NCBI GenBank assembly: GCA_943361925.1
Contig: CALRIT020000011.1
Coordinates: forward strand, 62,001 to 126,000
Direction: 5' to 3'
DNA length: 64,000 nucleotides
Source of the DNA: CAISCU01 sp943361925
GTDB taxonomy: Bacteria > Bacteroidota > Bacteroidia > UKL13-3
Shown: positions 33,334 through 44,292 of the stretch, piece by piece
Layout of the letters: every line of letters begins with the position of its first letter
Position numbering within the stretch: position 1 is the first letter of the stretch
The notes under the pieces: model-generated
The model's input: the letters and a program-made list of their open reading frames with translations, nothing else
What the model was told of the DNA's origin: nothing
Databases searched by the model: none
Position numbers and translations under genes: made by a program

Positions 33334-35726
33334 TTTTGAATTTTATTGATTTTTTGAACCTGAACCATTCCTTTTTCATCGGTCATTCTTATTATATATA
33401 TACCTTCATTCAATTCGTCTAATTGTATACTTATAAGGTTTTCAAATTTTGAAGCTTCGGTTTTTAATTTTAATTCTCCTTTGAGGTCAAAAATTTCAAT
33501 TGATTTGATTTTTGTTTGAGTGTTTTCAATATGTATTTGATTATCAAACGGATTTGGGTAAATGGTATGTTGCTCACTGTTGGTTTCAGCCAGTCCATTC
33601 AATAATTTTTTCTCACTGATTAATTTCCATGAACTTGAATCTAGTGCACCTGGACTCAGTTCTAATTCCATTCCTTTGTTCAATGGATAAACTTTATTTT
33701 CAAGTTTATTAAATAGTGTTAGCTTATTTAAGTTGTTTTCTTCCAGTACTTTAAGTTTTAATTTTGAACTGGCCCCAAGTATTAAATCAATAGTGTCGAT
33801 TTGATTAAGACTGCCCGGTCTTAAATCGCTACATAACCAGATATTGTCTTTCGATTTTGAGGCGATAAATACATTTCCTGCAAATAATTTGATGATGTCT
33901 TCTAATGCATTGTACTCTTTTTGAGCATTTTCATTGTTTCCAATCAGTAATAAATCGGAACCAAAATTATCCCTCACTTCAATAATTGATTGTTGGGTTT
34001 GTGTTTTGAAATATACCGGTGAACTTAAATTTGTTTTATGTGATTCTTTAAAATTCCCTAATGGAGTATTATTAAACTTAATCAAAAATCCACCAAAGGG
34101 AGCAACATACTGACTTCCTGTTCCGGAATTTGATGATGCATTCCAAGCAACATAGTTTCCACTTTTTGCATCTCTTTGATAAATACTTGGGTTTACATTG
34201 CTAAAATCAGATTGATCATAAATTTTATTCCAATCAATATTACATGGATAAGGATTTCCCAATAAATTCCATCCATCTGCTGTTGCATCGCCACTATTGG
34301 TATAATTGGCAATACTTACTATTGAAATATTTCCTGAATTTGGATTTCCTGTAAAATCAATATTTACATTACCATGTGAAGGTAGATTTTGATACAATAC
34401 ATTAGAATTGCTTCTATCTCCTCTTATTAAAACTCTAAATCCTTTTCCAGAATTCATTTGGGTATTTAATTGATTTATTGGTTCCCAGCCATAATTGGCA
34501 TTTGGAAGTGAAACGGTCTCATCATAATAAAATGCGGATGAGTTATTGGTTTGAGTTGAATCGAATCCAAATGCTTTTCCTCCTTGGCCTGTAATATGGA
34601 AATCATCGATTAAGTCTGTAAAATTACCATTTGTAATAGGACTGCTCAAAAATCGATATCGTTTCCAACCAGCCGGAATCGTTTGATTAAATGTTAGATG
34701 ACCAATATTTGTTCCAGAACTTTCACCCAACATTGCAGTTTCTGAAGTATCTGATAAAAAAGTAAATAGTCCTGAATTTGTCTTAATTAATCCATTGTTA
34801 AATAAAAGTTTACCCGATTTTATATAACATGAAGATGTATTAGTTATCAGTTCTAAACTACAAGTTGGTTGAATGGTAATTTCACCTGAAATAAATAAAC
34901 TTTTTGCTTCTGGTATGTATATTTTAAAATTGCTAGTATTGAAACTTCCATTTGTAATCAACAAAGTATCGTTTTCGTTTTCAAAAAATAAACTACATGG
35001 ATTTGAGTTACCAGTGCATTTAAAAGTTCCATTATTAATAATTAAATTACCAGATAGATGTAATTCTCGACTAGCTCCAATTCCGACAGAATTAGCAATA
35101 TCTAATGTGCCACTTTGTATTTCTATGTTATTTTCAATGCTTATATTTAAGTTACTGGCAGCCGATAAACTGATAATCCCAGAGCCGGAATTTATCACCA
35201 AATCATTTTTAATTAAATTGGTATTTCCACTTAACTGACAGTTTGTAAATCCAGATGAATTATTGAATTTTAGAAAACCCCAATTGGCGCCGGGGATTAC
35301 TGATGGCCACTGACGAAATTCTACGATGCTTCCTTTTTCAAAAGTTTCAGTTCCCGAAAACAAGGCTGAACCTAAAGAGCCAACATGCTGCTGAATATAG
35401 GTTCCGGCAGAGTCAATCCTGAAAAACTTACCTGTTCCATCTAAAAATATTGAATAATTACAATATAAAATACCATCGGTTTTAATATGCAAACCTCTTA
35501 TTGTTGCAATGCCACTGCTTGTTTTGGTGTGTGATAAAACCAAAACACAAGTATTGTTTATGGAAGAAGGATTTGCCCCACTACCATCAGAGTTTATTCC
35601 CCAACCTGATGGATCATTAAAATCACTACTGCTGTTATTTGAGTAATAATAAGTCTGTGCTTTGATAATATTCCCTGAACACATCAAAACAAATACGAGT
35701 AAAAATATTGACTTCATGTTTTTCAT
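33330..35726 (-). CDS. Secreted surface protein with T9SS type A sorting domain
   Basis: A 798-residue protein with a signal peptide (about 1-23, ending NIIKAQ), a long Ser/Asn/Gly-rich repeated-strand region (about 80-330) typical of right-handed beta-helix or adhesin-like folds, a second beta domain (about 340-700) and a C-terminal sorting domain (HTIYPNPFDNQIHIENT, IEIFDLKGEL, GIYIIRMTDEKG). No enzyme motif was found. It overlaps the small PID-CTERM-like gene by 4 nt (ATGA) and lies upstream of it in the same transcript. Likely surface adhesin or matrix protein. Confidence 0.8.
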   Translation of the reverse strand: MKNMKSIFLLVFVLMCSGNIIKAQTYYYSNNSSSDFNDPSGWGINSDGSGANPSSINNTCVLVLSHTKTSSGIATIRGLHIKTDGILYCNYSIFLDGTGKFFRIDSAGTYIQQHVGSLGSALFSGTETFEKGSIVEFRQWPSVIPGANWGFLKFNNSSGFTNCQLSGNTNLIKNDLVINSGSGIISLSAASNLNISIENNIEIQSGTLDIANSVGIGASRELHLSGNLIINNGTFKCTGNSNPCSLFFENENDTLLITNGSFNTSNFKIYIPEAKSLFISGEITIQPTCSLELITNTSSCYIKSGKLLFNNGLIKTNSGLFTFLSDTSETAMLGESSGTNIGHLTFNQTIPAGWKRYRFLSSPITNGNFTDLIDDFHITGQGGKAFGFDSTQTNNSSAFYYDETVSLPNANYGWEPINQLNTQMNSGKGFRVLIRGDRSNSNVLYQNLPSHGNVNIDFTGNPNSGNISIVSIANYTNSGDATADGWNLLGNPYPCNIDWNKIYDQSDFSNVNPSIYQRDAKSGNYVAWNASSNSGTGSQYVAPFGGFLIKFNNTPLGNFKESHKTNLSSPVYFKTQTQQSIIEVRDNFGSDLLLIGNNENAQKEYNALEDIIKLFAGNVFIASKSKDNIWLCSDLRPGSLNQIDTIDLILGASSKLKLKVLEENNLNKLTLFNKLENKVYPLNKGMELELSPGALDSSSWKLISEKKLLNGLAETNSEQHTIYPNPFDNQIHIENTQTKIKSIEIFDLKGELKLKTEASKFENLISIQLDELNEGIYIIRMTDEKGMVQVQKINKIQK

Positions 35727-35873
35727 GAGTCAAAATTCTGTACCTAATTTTTCAACTCCTTACTTTGCCTAATTGTTTAAGGTTTTCCAAGTTAAGTTTA
35801 AGGAATTTTTATAGATAATCAGGTTGTTACGAATCTTTGTAAAGGAAAGTTTTTAATCAAACTAAGGAATACC

Positions 35874-37733
35874 TTAATGACTTGTTTTTACAAATCGGAT
35901 GGTTTTTTGTTTGTTTTTATCTTTAAGTTGAACCAAATAAATTCCATCTTTTAAATTAGCAATTTGTATTCTTTTTGTTTGTCCTTCCAATACTTCCCAG
36001 GTTTGGTTTTCAACTAAGCTTCCTGTTAAATCAAAGATTTTAATATCAATATTATCGATTTTATCAGAAAGAGATAAATCGAAATATTCCTCAGCAGGAT
36101 TAGGGTACAATTGAATAATCATTTCATTTCTTGCATCCATTAATCCTGAAGCAATGCTTAGTTTTAATAGTTTAGTTTCGAAAGGTAACATCGACAGTCC
36201 TGTAATTGCCAATCCTGTTGTGATTTCAACATAAGTGCTTTTTCCACTTAGTAAATCTGTAGCTAAATAAACTCCAGATGATAAATTAGCATTAGAAACA
36301 GATAATGACATACTGGAGATTGTATCTGCACCACAATTAATTAAACTTAATATTTGGTCTTCTTCTTTTTGACGGATAAAGGCAAAAGTTTTAGCATTAT
36401 CACTAAATATACTTTTGTAAGTACCTGTTCTTAATGCTTTTTCTGAGTTTCTAAGTTGAATCAATTTTCTGTAATGGTGCCAGATTGAATTCGAATCAGA
36501 TTTTAAAGTGTTTACATTAAAACTGGCATAATTAGAATTTAATGGAAACCAAGCTGTACCGCTGGTAAATCCGCTAAAAGGACCTGATGTCCATTGCATA
36601 GGTCTTCTTATATATTCATCAGGTTTAGAGCCTTTCATAGCAACTTCTTCGCCATAATATAAATAAGGGATACCCGGAATTGTTAGATAAATTGAAGCTG
36701 CTACTTTGTTTTTTCTGATATCATTTCCTAAAACATCAATTACTCTGTTTTGATCGTGATTTGATAAAAAAGTACCAAATTGTAAAAATGGATAATTATC
36801 ATAAGCGAATTTTACAGATTTCTTTAAATTGGTTAAAGCGCCTGTATTTGCTGCTTCTAAGGCTGATTGTGCAATATCAAAATCAAAACAATAATCTAGT
36901 TTATTGTTATAATTAACTACAGTTGAACTAGAGGTCCAAACTTCACCAACAGTCATTACTTCCGGTTTGAAATTTTCTAAAGTATCATCAAAATTTTTCC
37001 AGAATTCTATTGTTTGGGGAAGGTTCATCAAATTAGAACCATTTTCATATAAATACATTGCTGCATCTAATCTGAAACCATCTACATTCATTGAATCTAA
37101 CCAAAAATGCGCTGCATCAAAAATGCTATCTTTAACTGCTTTATTCTCGTAATTTAAATCAGGCATTCCGCTCCAGAAAATACCATAGTAATATTCATTG
37201 TTCTTTTGATGCCAAACGTTTTGTCCCCAAGGGCCAACATAAGTTGGTTTGGTTGGCGACCAGCGGTAATAATCTCTGTAAGCCGGGTCTTTTGCGGCTG
37301 ATTTTACAAACCATGGATGTTGCTCAGAACTATGGTTGATTACAAAATCCATCACGATTTTTATTCCTCTTTTATGGGCTTCATTTACTAAATTTTTAAA
37401 ATCAGCTGCTGTGCCATAAACAGGATTCACTGTTTTATAATTTGTAACATCATAACCATGCACACTTGGAGATGCATTTATTGGCATTAACCAAATTGCT
37501 TCAACACCCAAATCGGTTTTTGTATTTGGATTTCCATCATTTAAGTAATCCAATTTTGCAGTAACACCATTAAAATCTCCGGTTCCATTTCCGTTACTGT
37601 CATAAAAGCTTCTCACATAAATTTCATAAAATACCTTTTCATTCCACCAATAAGTGCTTTGAGCATTTGAATTAGAAATCCATGAAATCAAACAAATAAA
37701 AGTAAAAAGAAATTTTTGTAGAATTATACGCAT
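35874..37733 (-). CDS. Secreted GH13 alpha-amylase with T9SS sorting domain
   Basis: A 619-residue alpha-amylase family enzyme. The signal peptide (1-25, ending NSNAQ) is followed by the (beta/alpha)8 barrel: KIVMDFVINH (region I), GFRLDAAMY with nucleophile near D223, VGEVW with acid/base near E264, and LSNHDQNRV with the third Asp near D327. A C-terminal beta domain and a type A sorting signal (LYPNPAEEYFDLS ... GIYLVQLKDKN) follow. It should hydrolyse alpha-1,4-glucans outside the cell. It is 107 nt from the divergently spaced GH31 gene end and is probably its own unit. Confidence 0.93.
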   Translation of the reverse strand: MRIILQKFLFTFICLISWISNSNAQSTYWWNEKVFYEIYVRSFYDSNGNGTGDFNGVTAKLDYLNDGNPNTKTDLGVEAIWLMPINASPSVHGYDVTNYKTVNPVYGTAADFKNLVNEAHKRGIKIVMDFVINHSSEQHPWFVKSAAKDPAYRDYYRWSPTKPTYVGPWGQNVWHQKNNEYYYGIFWSGMPDLNYENKAVKDSIFDAAHFWLDSMNVDGFRLDAAMYLYENGSNLMNLPQTIEFWKNFDDTLENFKPEVMTVGEVWTSSSTVVNYNNKLDYCFDFDIAQSALEAANTGALTNLKKSVKFAYDNYPFLQFGTFLSNHDQNRVIDVLGNDIRKNKVAASIYLTIPGIPYLYYGEEVAMKGSKPDEYIRRPMQWTSGPFSGFTSGTAWFPLNSNYASFNVNTLKSDSNSIWHHYRKLIQLRNSEKALRTGTYKSIFSDNAKTFAFIRQKEEDQILSLINCGADTISSMSLSVSNANLSSGVYLATDLLSGKSTYVEITTGLAITGLSMLPFETKLLKLSIASGLMDARNEMIIQLYPNPAEEYFDLSLSDKIDNIDIKIFDLTGSLVENQTWEVLEGQTKRIQIANLKDGIYLVQLKDKNKQKTIRFVKTSH

Positions 37734-37790
37734 TCTTCAAAGTTAAGCAAACATGATTCGTGTATTTGTAAAACTTAGGTTTTAATTCAT

Positions 37791-37821
37791 AAAAAAAGTC
37801 CGCTTTAAATGCGGACTTTTT
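37791..37821 (-). terminator. Terminator after the GH31 gene
   Basis: AAAAAGTCCGC, loop TTTAAAT, GCGGACTTTTT: an 11-bp stem with flanking A/T tracts, about 20 nt past the GH31 stop on the minus strand. Confidence 0.88.
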
Positions 37822-37840
37822 CATAATTAGAGAAATTAAA

Positions 37841-40297
37841 TTACCATTTAAGGCTGATTTTATCTTTGCTGTTTGATAAAACTACAGTACTCAATATAGA
37901 TTGATTTGCTGAAATGCCTTTTCCAATTGGGTCGAACTGAGGCATATCATTCATTAATTTATAATTTTCTTTTGAGATAGATTTAGCTCCACCATTTACT
38001 TTTACGAATTTTACATCACCAAAACCATGGAAATAAACTTTAATATGATTGAATTTACTATTTCTGCTACCTTTAGCTTTTTCAATATTCAATTCATTTT
38101 TTGAACTGATATAATTGATGTCTCTTTGATGAAAATCTCCGCTTTGGTAATCATATCCATCACCTGCATCTTCATAATAAACAAAAGTATTGTTTTCTGA
38201 ACCTTTGTAGATATGCAGGAATAAAGTATCGGCTGGTTTTTCTCCGGCATGTTGAACCAAAGTTTGCATAGGAATAATACTGCTACCTTTTACAAAAACA
38301 GGAATTTTTTCTAAAGGTGTTTCTACATAAATTTCATTTCCACCTGCACTTTTTGAATCATTGTACCAATCGTACCAATCGTTTCCTTTTGGTAAGTATA
38401 CTTTTGTAATGGTTGTTGGACCAGTAATTGGTGCAATTAGTAAACCATTTCCAAAGAAATATTGATTTTGGTATTTGCCATCGTAAATCATTGGGTCGTG
38501 GGTATAATTGATAGCTAAACTTCTTGCCACCGGTAGACCTGTAACGCTTGCTTCGTAAAAAGCAGAGTAGAGGTAAGGCATGATTTTGTATCTTAATGAA
38601 ATATAATTTCTTGAAATTTCTTCAACTCTTTCTCCATAACTCCAAGGTTCACTGTCTTTGGCATCAATCATTTTGTGATTTCTGAAAAACGGACAAAATG
38701 CTCCAACCGCAATCCATCTTGCAAAAGTGTTGATATTACATTCTCCTCCAAATCCACCTACATCATATCCTGAATTTGGCATTCCACTCAAACCTAAACT
38801 GTTTACCAATCTAACACCAACCAATAATGATTCATCATCAGCTCTGTTGTCACCGGTCCAGATTGCACTATATCTTTGAATTCCTGCATAAGCAGCTCTG
38901 GTTAGAATTAATGGACGTTTGTTGTTTAATAACTTTTTCGTTCCTTCAAATGTTGCTCTCGACATTTGCATGCCATAGATATTGTGCCATTTTCTATGAT
39001 TAGCTTTTACACCATCATAATAAGCTTCAACCAAATCAGGAAATTTTTGGCCCCAACTAGCAGGTTCATTCATATCATTCCAAAATCCATCAATTCCATC
39101 AGCCACATAACCTTTGAATGAATTACCCCACCATAAACGAGTTTTTTCATTGGTGAAATCTGGGAAATGACAACGGCCTGGCCATACAGAACCGATATGA
39201 TTGGTGCCATCAGGAAACTTTAAGAATAAATCTTGCGCAACACCTTCTTCATAACTTTTGTAACCTTTTTCAACTTTAATTCCCGGGTCAACAATTACAA
39301 CACTTTTGAAACCTAAATTATCCATTTGGTCCAACATTCTTTTTGGATTAGGAAAACGCTCAGAATCCCAAGTGAAAATTTTGTATTTATCCATATAGTG
39401 AATGTCGAAATACATCACATCTGCAGGGATTTTTTTATCTCTGAAAGTTTTAGCAACAGTTAAAACTTCCGATTCAGGATAATAACTGTATCTGCATTGT
39501 TGGAAACCAATACTCCATAAACTTGGCATTTCCATTCTGCCTGTAATATCTGTATATGATTTAATGATTTCTGATACATTTGAATTAGCGATTAAGTAGT
39601 AATTCATATCACCTTCTTCAGCCATAAAAGAACTGAATCTTTCATTGGAAGCACCAAAGTTGAAATGAGTTTTTGATGTATTATCAAGAAACACACCATA
39701 AACCAAACCATGATGTATTCCCATATAAAAAGGAATGCTTGAATATAAAGGATCACCATTAGCAGGATAACCAAAATAATCGGTATTCCAGTTGGTATAA
39801 CCTTCGCCTCTTCTATCAAGATTTCCGGTTTTTTCTCCTAAACCAATAAATCTTTCACCTTCCTGAAGTTTTTTGTAAGTACAAACTTCTTCGCCAATCC
39901 AACCGGTTCCGAATGAAGCATCATCTTCGTTTAAGATTTGACCTTTGTTGTTTAATAATTGAAATCTTACAGGATTTTTCGAAATCAGTAATTCGCAAGA
40001 ATCTGTTTTAATAGAAATTGAGTTTCCTTTATCCTGAATTGAATGTTTTGTGTTCCCCGGTTTTGCTATAACAGCATAACTAAAATCCTCGAATTTTTCG
40101 GTTTTACTTAAACTAATTCTGATTACACTTGGTGAATAAACCAAAATACGGGCATTGCCATTTTCGGTATTTAGAACAATTCCTTGTTCAATGTTTTTTT
40201 GTGAACTTAAATTTCCTAAACTTTTATTCAAGGTTTGTGCCTGAATAAATGCTGATGAAATTCCTAGTAATGAAAATAGAACTATCCTTTTAAACAT
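37841..40297 (-). CDS. GH31 alpha-glucosidase, periplasmic
   Basis: An 818-residue glycoside hydrolase family 31 enzyme. The signal peptide (1-20, ending AFIQAQ) is followed by an N-terminal beta-sandwich with GLGEKTGNLDRRGEGYTNWNTD, and the catalytic barrel with DGFWNDMNEPASWG (nucleophile Asp near 408) and WTGDNRADDESL carrying the acid/base. Proximal and distal C-terminal beta domains follow. It has no T9SS domain, so it probably stays in the periplasm and releases glucose from maltooligosaccharides brought in by SusCD, as SusB does. Confidence 0.93.
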   Translation of the reverse strand: MFKRIVLFSLLGISSAFIQAQTLNKSLGNLSSQKNIEQGIVLNTENGNARILVYSPSVIRISLSKTEKFEDFSYAVIAKPGNTKHSIQDKGNSISIKTDSCELLISKNPVRFQLLNNKGQILNEDDASFGTGWIGEEVCTYKKLQEGERFIGLGEKTGNLDRRGEGYTNWNTDYFGYPANGDPLYSSIPFYMGIHHGLVYGVFLDNTSKTHFNFGASNERFSSFMAEEGDMNYYLIANSNVSEIIKSYTDITGRMEMPSLWSIGFQQCRYSYYPESEVLTVAKTFRDKKIPADVMYFDIHYMDKYKIFTWDSERFPNPKRMLDQMDNLGFKSVVIVDPGIKVEKGYKSYEEGVAQDLFLKFPDGTNHIGSVWPGRCHFPDFTNEKTRLWWGNSFKGYVADGIDGFWNDMNEPASWGQKFPDLVEAYYDGVKANHRKWHNIYGMQMSRATFEGTKKLLNNKRPLILTRAAYAGIQRYSAIWTGDNRADDESLLVGVRLVNSLGLSGMPNSGYDVGGFGGECNINTFARWIAVGAFCPFFRNHKMIDAKDSEPWSYGERVEEISRNYISLRYKIMPYLYSAFYEASVTGLPVARSLAINYTHDPMIYDGKYQNQYFFGNGLLIAPITGPTTITKVYLPKGNDWYDWYNDSKSAGGNEIYVETPLEKIPVFVKGSSIIPMQTLVQHAGEKPADTLFLHIYKGSENNTFVYYEDAGDGYDYQSGDFHQRDINYISSKNELNIEKAKGSRNSKFNHIKVYFHGFGDVKFVKVNGGAKSISKENYKLMNDMPQFDPIGKGISANQSILSTVVLSNSKDKISLKW

Positions 40298-40717
40298 ATT
40301 ATTTTATTTCTATTCAAGTATATTAAAAACCTTTTAAAAGAGCATCAATTACTTAAAATTTAGCATAAAAAAAGCCCTGAAGAAATAAATCAGGAAACTT
40401 TAAAATTTGCAATCAATAATATTAATCTTATCCTGTAATGTGGATGATTATTAATCAACTTTAATTTCATAGTTTTATTTGTAGGTACTGAAGCTGATTC
40501 TCCCTTTGTAATGAATATAAGAGGCGATTTCATGAAAACACTTCTTTTGATGTCATTTTTTTTGCCTCATTATCAGTAACTTTAGTTCTCTATGTTAATA
40601 AATCACAAACTAAAAGTTAGTTAATTGTAAGCGCATTAAATCCTCTTTTTAATCTATTTTTTCCATAATCTATCAATTCAGATAAATTAAGGAATATGTT
40701 ATTTGATGAGATAAATT
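40298..40717. other. Divergent intergenic region, GH31 / PAS kinase
   Basis: 420 bp without a convincing gene. On the minus side TATACTTG about 24-31 nt upstream of the GH31 ATG is one mismatch from the -7 consensus. A 5-bp inverted repeat (CCTGA ... TCAGG) lies near 40375-40393. A 22-codon frame at 40511-40579 begins like a signal peptide but stops at once. I see no conserved element otherwise. Confidence 0.5.
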
Positions 40718-43700
40718 ATGAAAGTTGAAATAGCCTATATCGAAGACGACGAAGCTGATTTTCTAGCTTTGAAAAGACATTTAAAGCCCATATTAAATGA
40801 AATTGAATTAATATGGATTAATTGCCAAGATTCATTATATAAATTTAAAAGAAGAGAAAAGTTTCCTTCTCTAATTATATTGGATTATCATTTTCCAGGT
40901 AGCGATGCAAGTGATATTATTAAATATTTTAGAGGTATTTCTAATTGTATAGAAATAGTGATGTTGTCAGGATATCAAGATAGTTCATTCAAAAAATCAT
41001 TTAATCAATTTGGAATTTCCCATATTTTCGGTAAAAATGATTTAGATGGAGTTTTTCAATTCATTTCAGAGAAATTTTTTTTAGATACAGAAAAATTTGA
41101 ACCATTTGAAATAATTGAATCAAATATTGAAAAAGAGACTCTTAAGAAAAGGTGGATATATTCAAGGGCATTAAAATCTTTGAGCGACCCAATAATTATT
41201 TTAGACCTTAAATTCAATATTACTTTTAGAAATCATGCCTATGAAAAATTAGCAGAAGTTGAATTCTTCGATGATAATGAGAATTTTATCGAGCTAATTA
41301 AGGTTAATCGTTCAGAAGTTATTGATAGTATTCAATCAACAAATTCAGGTGAAAATCAAAATTTAACTATTCAAATTGAAAATAAAACCGGAAGTTGTTT
41401 AAGTGTTGAAATTGGATGTTCATTTATTTCAAAAGATATTGGATACTATGCTATTCATTTTAAAAATTTCAAGAAATTAGAAAATATAAACGAGGATTTA
41501 AAATCTATTGATTATTTCCAAAGTATAATTCCAAAATATTTTTACTTTGAATTAGCCATCAATTCGAATGCGCAAATACTGGTTAATCAAAATTTTGAAA
41601 TTCTGGGATTAAACAACCATGCTTCAAATCTATTTCAGAAGTCAATTAAGTTAGGTAGCAATTTTTTAGCATTAAATACATCAACTAATGCTGATTTAAT
41701 CTCTAATAAAATTAGAAATTCATTAATTGATTTTGTTTCTTTCCCAATTAACGTTAACAATTTTGTTTATGAATTATATGTTAATGTAATTTTTTCTGAT
41801 TCATTTGATAGAATTTATACTCTTTCTTTTGTGTTGATAGATACTGCATCAAAATTAGATACCCTTTTTGTTGATCCAATTAAAAATAACCAATTACTTA
41901 TAGATAATTCAAAGAGCATTATTTTTCAGTTAAACAATGAGGGTAAGGTAATTTATATGAGTGAAAGTTATGAAAGCATAACAGGATTTTCAGTTCAAGA
42001 TATTTTAAACAAGCCTTTAGGGAAAAACCAGGATATTGAAACACAAGAAAGATTAAAGAGTGTATTCTTTAAACTTGCAAGTGGTGAACTTGCGGAAGCT
42101 ACAGGTTATTCTGCTGTAAAAACTTATGAAAATGAAACAAAACATTTACGATACCGAGTTGATTCAATTCTAGATGTTAATGGGAATTTTTTAGGCCTAA
42201 GCGGAGTTTTTACAGATGTGTCAGATATTTTTCGAATCTCATCAAACCTAAAAAAAACAGAGGAGTCTTTCAACCAAATCCTAAATAATATCAATGAGCT
42301 TATTTATGTTATTGATAAAAATGCTCGAATTAACTTTGTCACGCCAAGTAGTTTTGATGTTTTAGGTTATAAACCAGAGGAATTAATTGGACAAAAGTTT
42401 TTGATTTTTGTTCATCCGCAAGATTATAATCATGTAATAAAATTCTTAAGAATTCATCCAAAAAAAAATACAATAGACGAAAAGTTAGAATATATAACTG
42501 TCAGGTTTAAAATGAAAAATGGAGATTATACTCATTTAGAAACCTTTATAAATAAGATAAATAATGAAAATAGTAAAAAAATAAAGTACATAGGAACCTC
42601 AAGAAGTATAGATGAAAAAATTGCTGCAGATTTTAAGTTAAAAGAAGCGAAAAAATATTTGGAGATAAGCACGCAAATCCAAAAAATATATATAGAAACT
42701 AAAGATATAAGCAAAACTTTTGGAATCCTGTTAAATAGCATATTGGTTGATACGAAGAGTGATTTTGGTTTTATTTGTGAGGTATTTTTTGATGAAGAAG
42801 GTAATCCTTTTATGCGTTCTAATGCACTCACAAATATTGCATGGGATCAAGCGTCAAAAGAATTTTACGAAAAACATGCTAAGAATGGTGTTGAATTTAG
42901 AAATTTAAATACCCTATTTGGCAGGGTATTGTTAGAGAAAAAACTTTTTATAAGCAATGATGCCTTAAACGATCCTTATTCAGGAGGAACTCCTCATGGT
43001 CATCCAATAATAAAAACCTTTGTTGGTATACCTATTTTTAAGAATGATGAGATGGTTTCAGTTTTAGGATTAGCTAATAATTTGGACGGATATTCTATTG
43101 AACTTGTTGCGAAAATTGAACCTTTATTAGGAAATATTGCAAGTATTATAGAGCAAAATAAAATTGAATTAGAAATAATCAAAACCCAGCAAGAACTTGT
43201 TAAAAGTGAAACGCAAATTAAATCCATTTTAACATCAATTGAAGATATTGTATTTGAGATTGATGAGGAATTAGTTATAACAAATGTTTGGGCAAAAGAT
43301 CCCGAGAAATTAGCAATACCCAAAATCGAATATTTCAACCAAAGATTTGAATCTTTAATTGATAAATATCCTTTTCTGTCAAATACTTACAAAACATTAT
43401 TAGAGGTTGCTAAAGATGGTATTGAAAGGTCATTTGAATATTCATTGAATAAAAACAATACCCAAATTTGGAACAAAGCGCGAATTTTTGTGTTGACAGT
43501 GGAGCCTTTTAAAATTTATTGCTTACAAATTAGTGATATAACTATTTCTAAAATTGCAGAAGAAAATTTGAAACAAAGTTTGATTCAAGCAAAAGAATTG
43601 GCAGAGTTAAAAAGCAGATTTGTAACACTTACTTCTCATGAATTTAGAACTCCATTAACAAGCATTAGCAGCAGTAATGAGCTAATAGCCATGACACTAA

Positions 43701-44284
43701 AAAAATTAGAAATACCAATTAGTGAAAAATTGATTAAGTATAATCAAATTATTCAAAATGAAGTAACTCAAATGACAACTTTACTTAATGATGTATTAAT
43801 TCTTGGTAAAATTGATGCAGATAAAATGGTCATAAATTGGGTTAATATAGACCTGAAAGCAGCTATCATAGAAATAATAGGTAATCTATTTTCTACTAAA
43901 AAGATTTCTAGAAAAATTGAAACGAAAATTAAGGGGAAACCATTTAAGATTAGCACAGATATTAAGATACTTGAACATATACTTGAAAATATAGCGAACA
44001 ACGCGATAAAATATTCACTAGGAAGACCTAACCCTATTTTAGAAATAAGCTATCAAACTAATCAAGTTGTTTTTGCATTGCAAGATTTTGGGATTGGTAT
44101 TCCCAAATTGGACCAACCTAAATTGTTTGAACAGTACTACAGGGCTAGTAATGTTGGGAATATTCACGGAGTTGGTTTAGGCTTGGTTATTGTAAAAAAA
44201 ATGGTTGAAAGGTTAAACGGCGAAATAAAAATTGAATCTGAAGAAGGTGTAGGTACAAGAATAGAAATAACATTAAATAAATAA
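40718..44284 (+). CDS. Soluble hybrid histidine kinase: receiver, multiple PAS, GAF, HisKA, HATPase
   Basis: A 1188-residue protein with no signal peptide or membrane segment. Order: an N-terminal receiver domain (1-120; acidic pair EDD and phosphoacceptor D56 in ILDYHFPG), diverged PAS-like regions (about 150-380), clear PAS domains (about 395-505 and 520-640), a GAF domain (about 680-820), another PAS (about 830-950), HisKA with H974 in SHEFRTPLTSI, and HATPase (NIANNAIKYS, DFGIGIP, HGVGLGLVIVKKM). Having the receiver at the N-terminus means it may take phosphate from another kinase. It heads a five-gene signalling operon inside the starch locus. Confidence 0.9.
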   Translation: MKVEIAYIEDDEADFLALKRHLKPILNEIELIWINCQDSLYKFKRREKFPSLIILDYHFPGSDASDIIKYFRGISNCIEIVMLSGYQDSSFKKSFNQFGISHIFGKNDLDGVFQFISEKFFLDTEKFEPFEIIESNIEKETLKKRWIYSRALKSLSDPIIILDLKFNITFRNHAYEKLAEVEFFDDNENFIELIKVNRSEVIDSIQSTNSGENQNLTIQIENKTGSCLSVEIGCSFISKDIGYYAIHFKNFKKLENINEDLKSIDYFQSIIPKYFYFELAINSNAQILVNQNFEILGLNNHASNLFQKSIKLGSNFLALNTSTNADLISNKIRNSLIDFVSFPINVNNFVYELYVNVIFSDSFDRIYTLSFVLIDTASKLDTLFVDPIKNNQLLIDNSKSIIFQLNNEGKVIYMSESYESITGFSVQDILNKPLGKNQDIETQERLKSVFFKLASGELAEATGYSAVKTYENETKHLRYRVDSILDVNGNFLGLSGVFTDVSDIFRISSNLKKTEESFNQILNNINELIYVIDKNARINFVTPSSFDVLGYKPEELIGQKFLIFVHPQDYNHVIKFLRIHPKKNTIDEKLEYITVRFKMKNGDYTHLETFINKINNENSKKIKYIGTSRSIDEKIAADFKLKEAKKYLEISTQIQKIYIETKDISKTFGILLNSILVDTKSDFGFICEVFFDEEGNPFMRSNALTNIAWDQASKEFYEKHAKNGVEFRNLNTLFGRVLLEKKLFISNDALNDPYSGGTPHGHPIIKTFVGIPIFKNDEMVSVLGLANNLDGYSIELVAKIEPLLGNIASIIEQNKIELEIIKTQQELVKSETQIKSILTSIEDIVFEIDEELVITNVWAKDPEKLAIPKIEYFNQRFESLIDKYPFLSNTYKTLLEVAKDGIERSFEYSLNKNNTQIWNKARIFVLTVEPFKIYCLQISDITISKIAEENLKQSLIQAKELAELKSRFVTLTSHEFRTPLTSISSSNELIAMTLKKLEIPISEKLIKYNQIIQNEVTQMTTLLNDVLILGKIDADKMVINWVNIDLKAAIIEIIGNLFSTKKISRKIETKIKGKPFKISTDIKILEHILENIANNAIKYSLGRPNPILEISYQTNQVVFALQDFGIGIPKLDQPKLFEQYYRASNVGNIHGVGLGLVIVKKMVERLNGEIKIESEEGVGTRIEITLNK

Positions 44285-44292
44285 ATTTTGAA

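Noticed and set aside
34873..35238. Plus-strand frame antisense to the T9SS surface protein gene
   Set aside because: It lies wholly inside a strongly coding minus-strand gene and has no recognisable domain; low-complexity strand repeats give such shadows.
40511..40579. 22-codon frame beginning like a signal peptide
   Set aside because: It stops immediately after the hydrophobic segment, with no mature part or homologous context.
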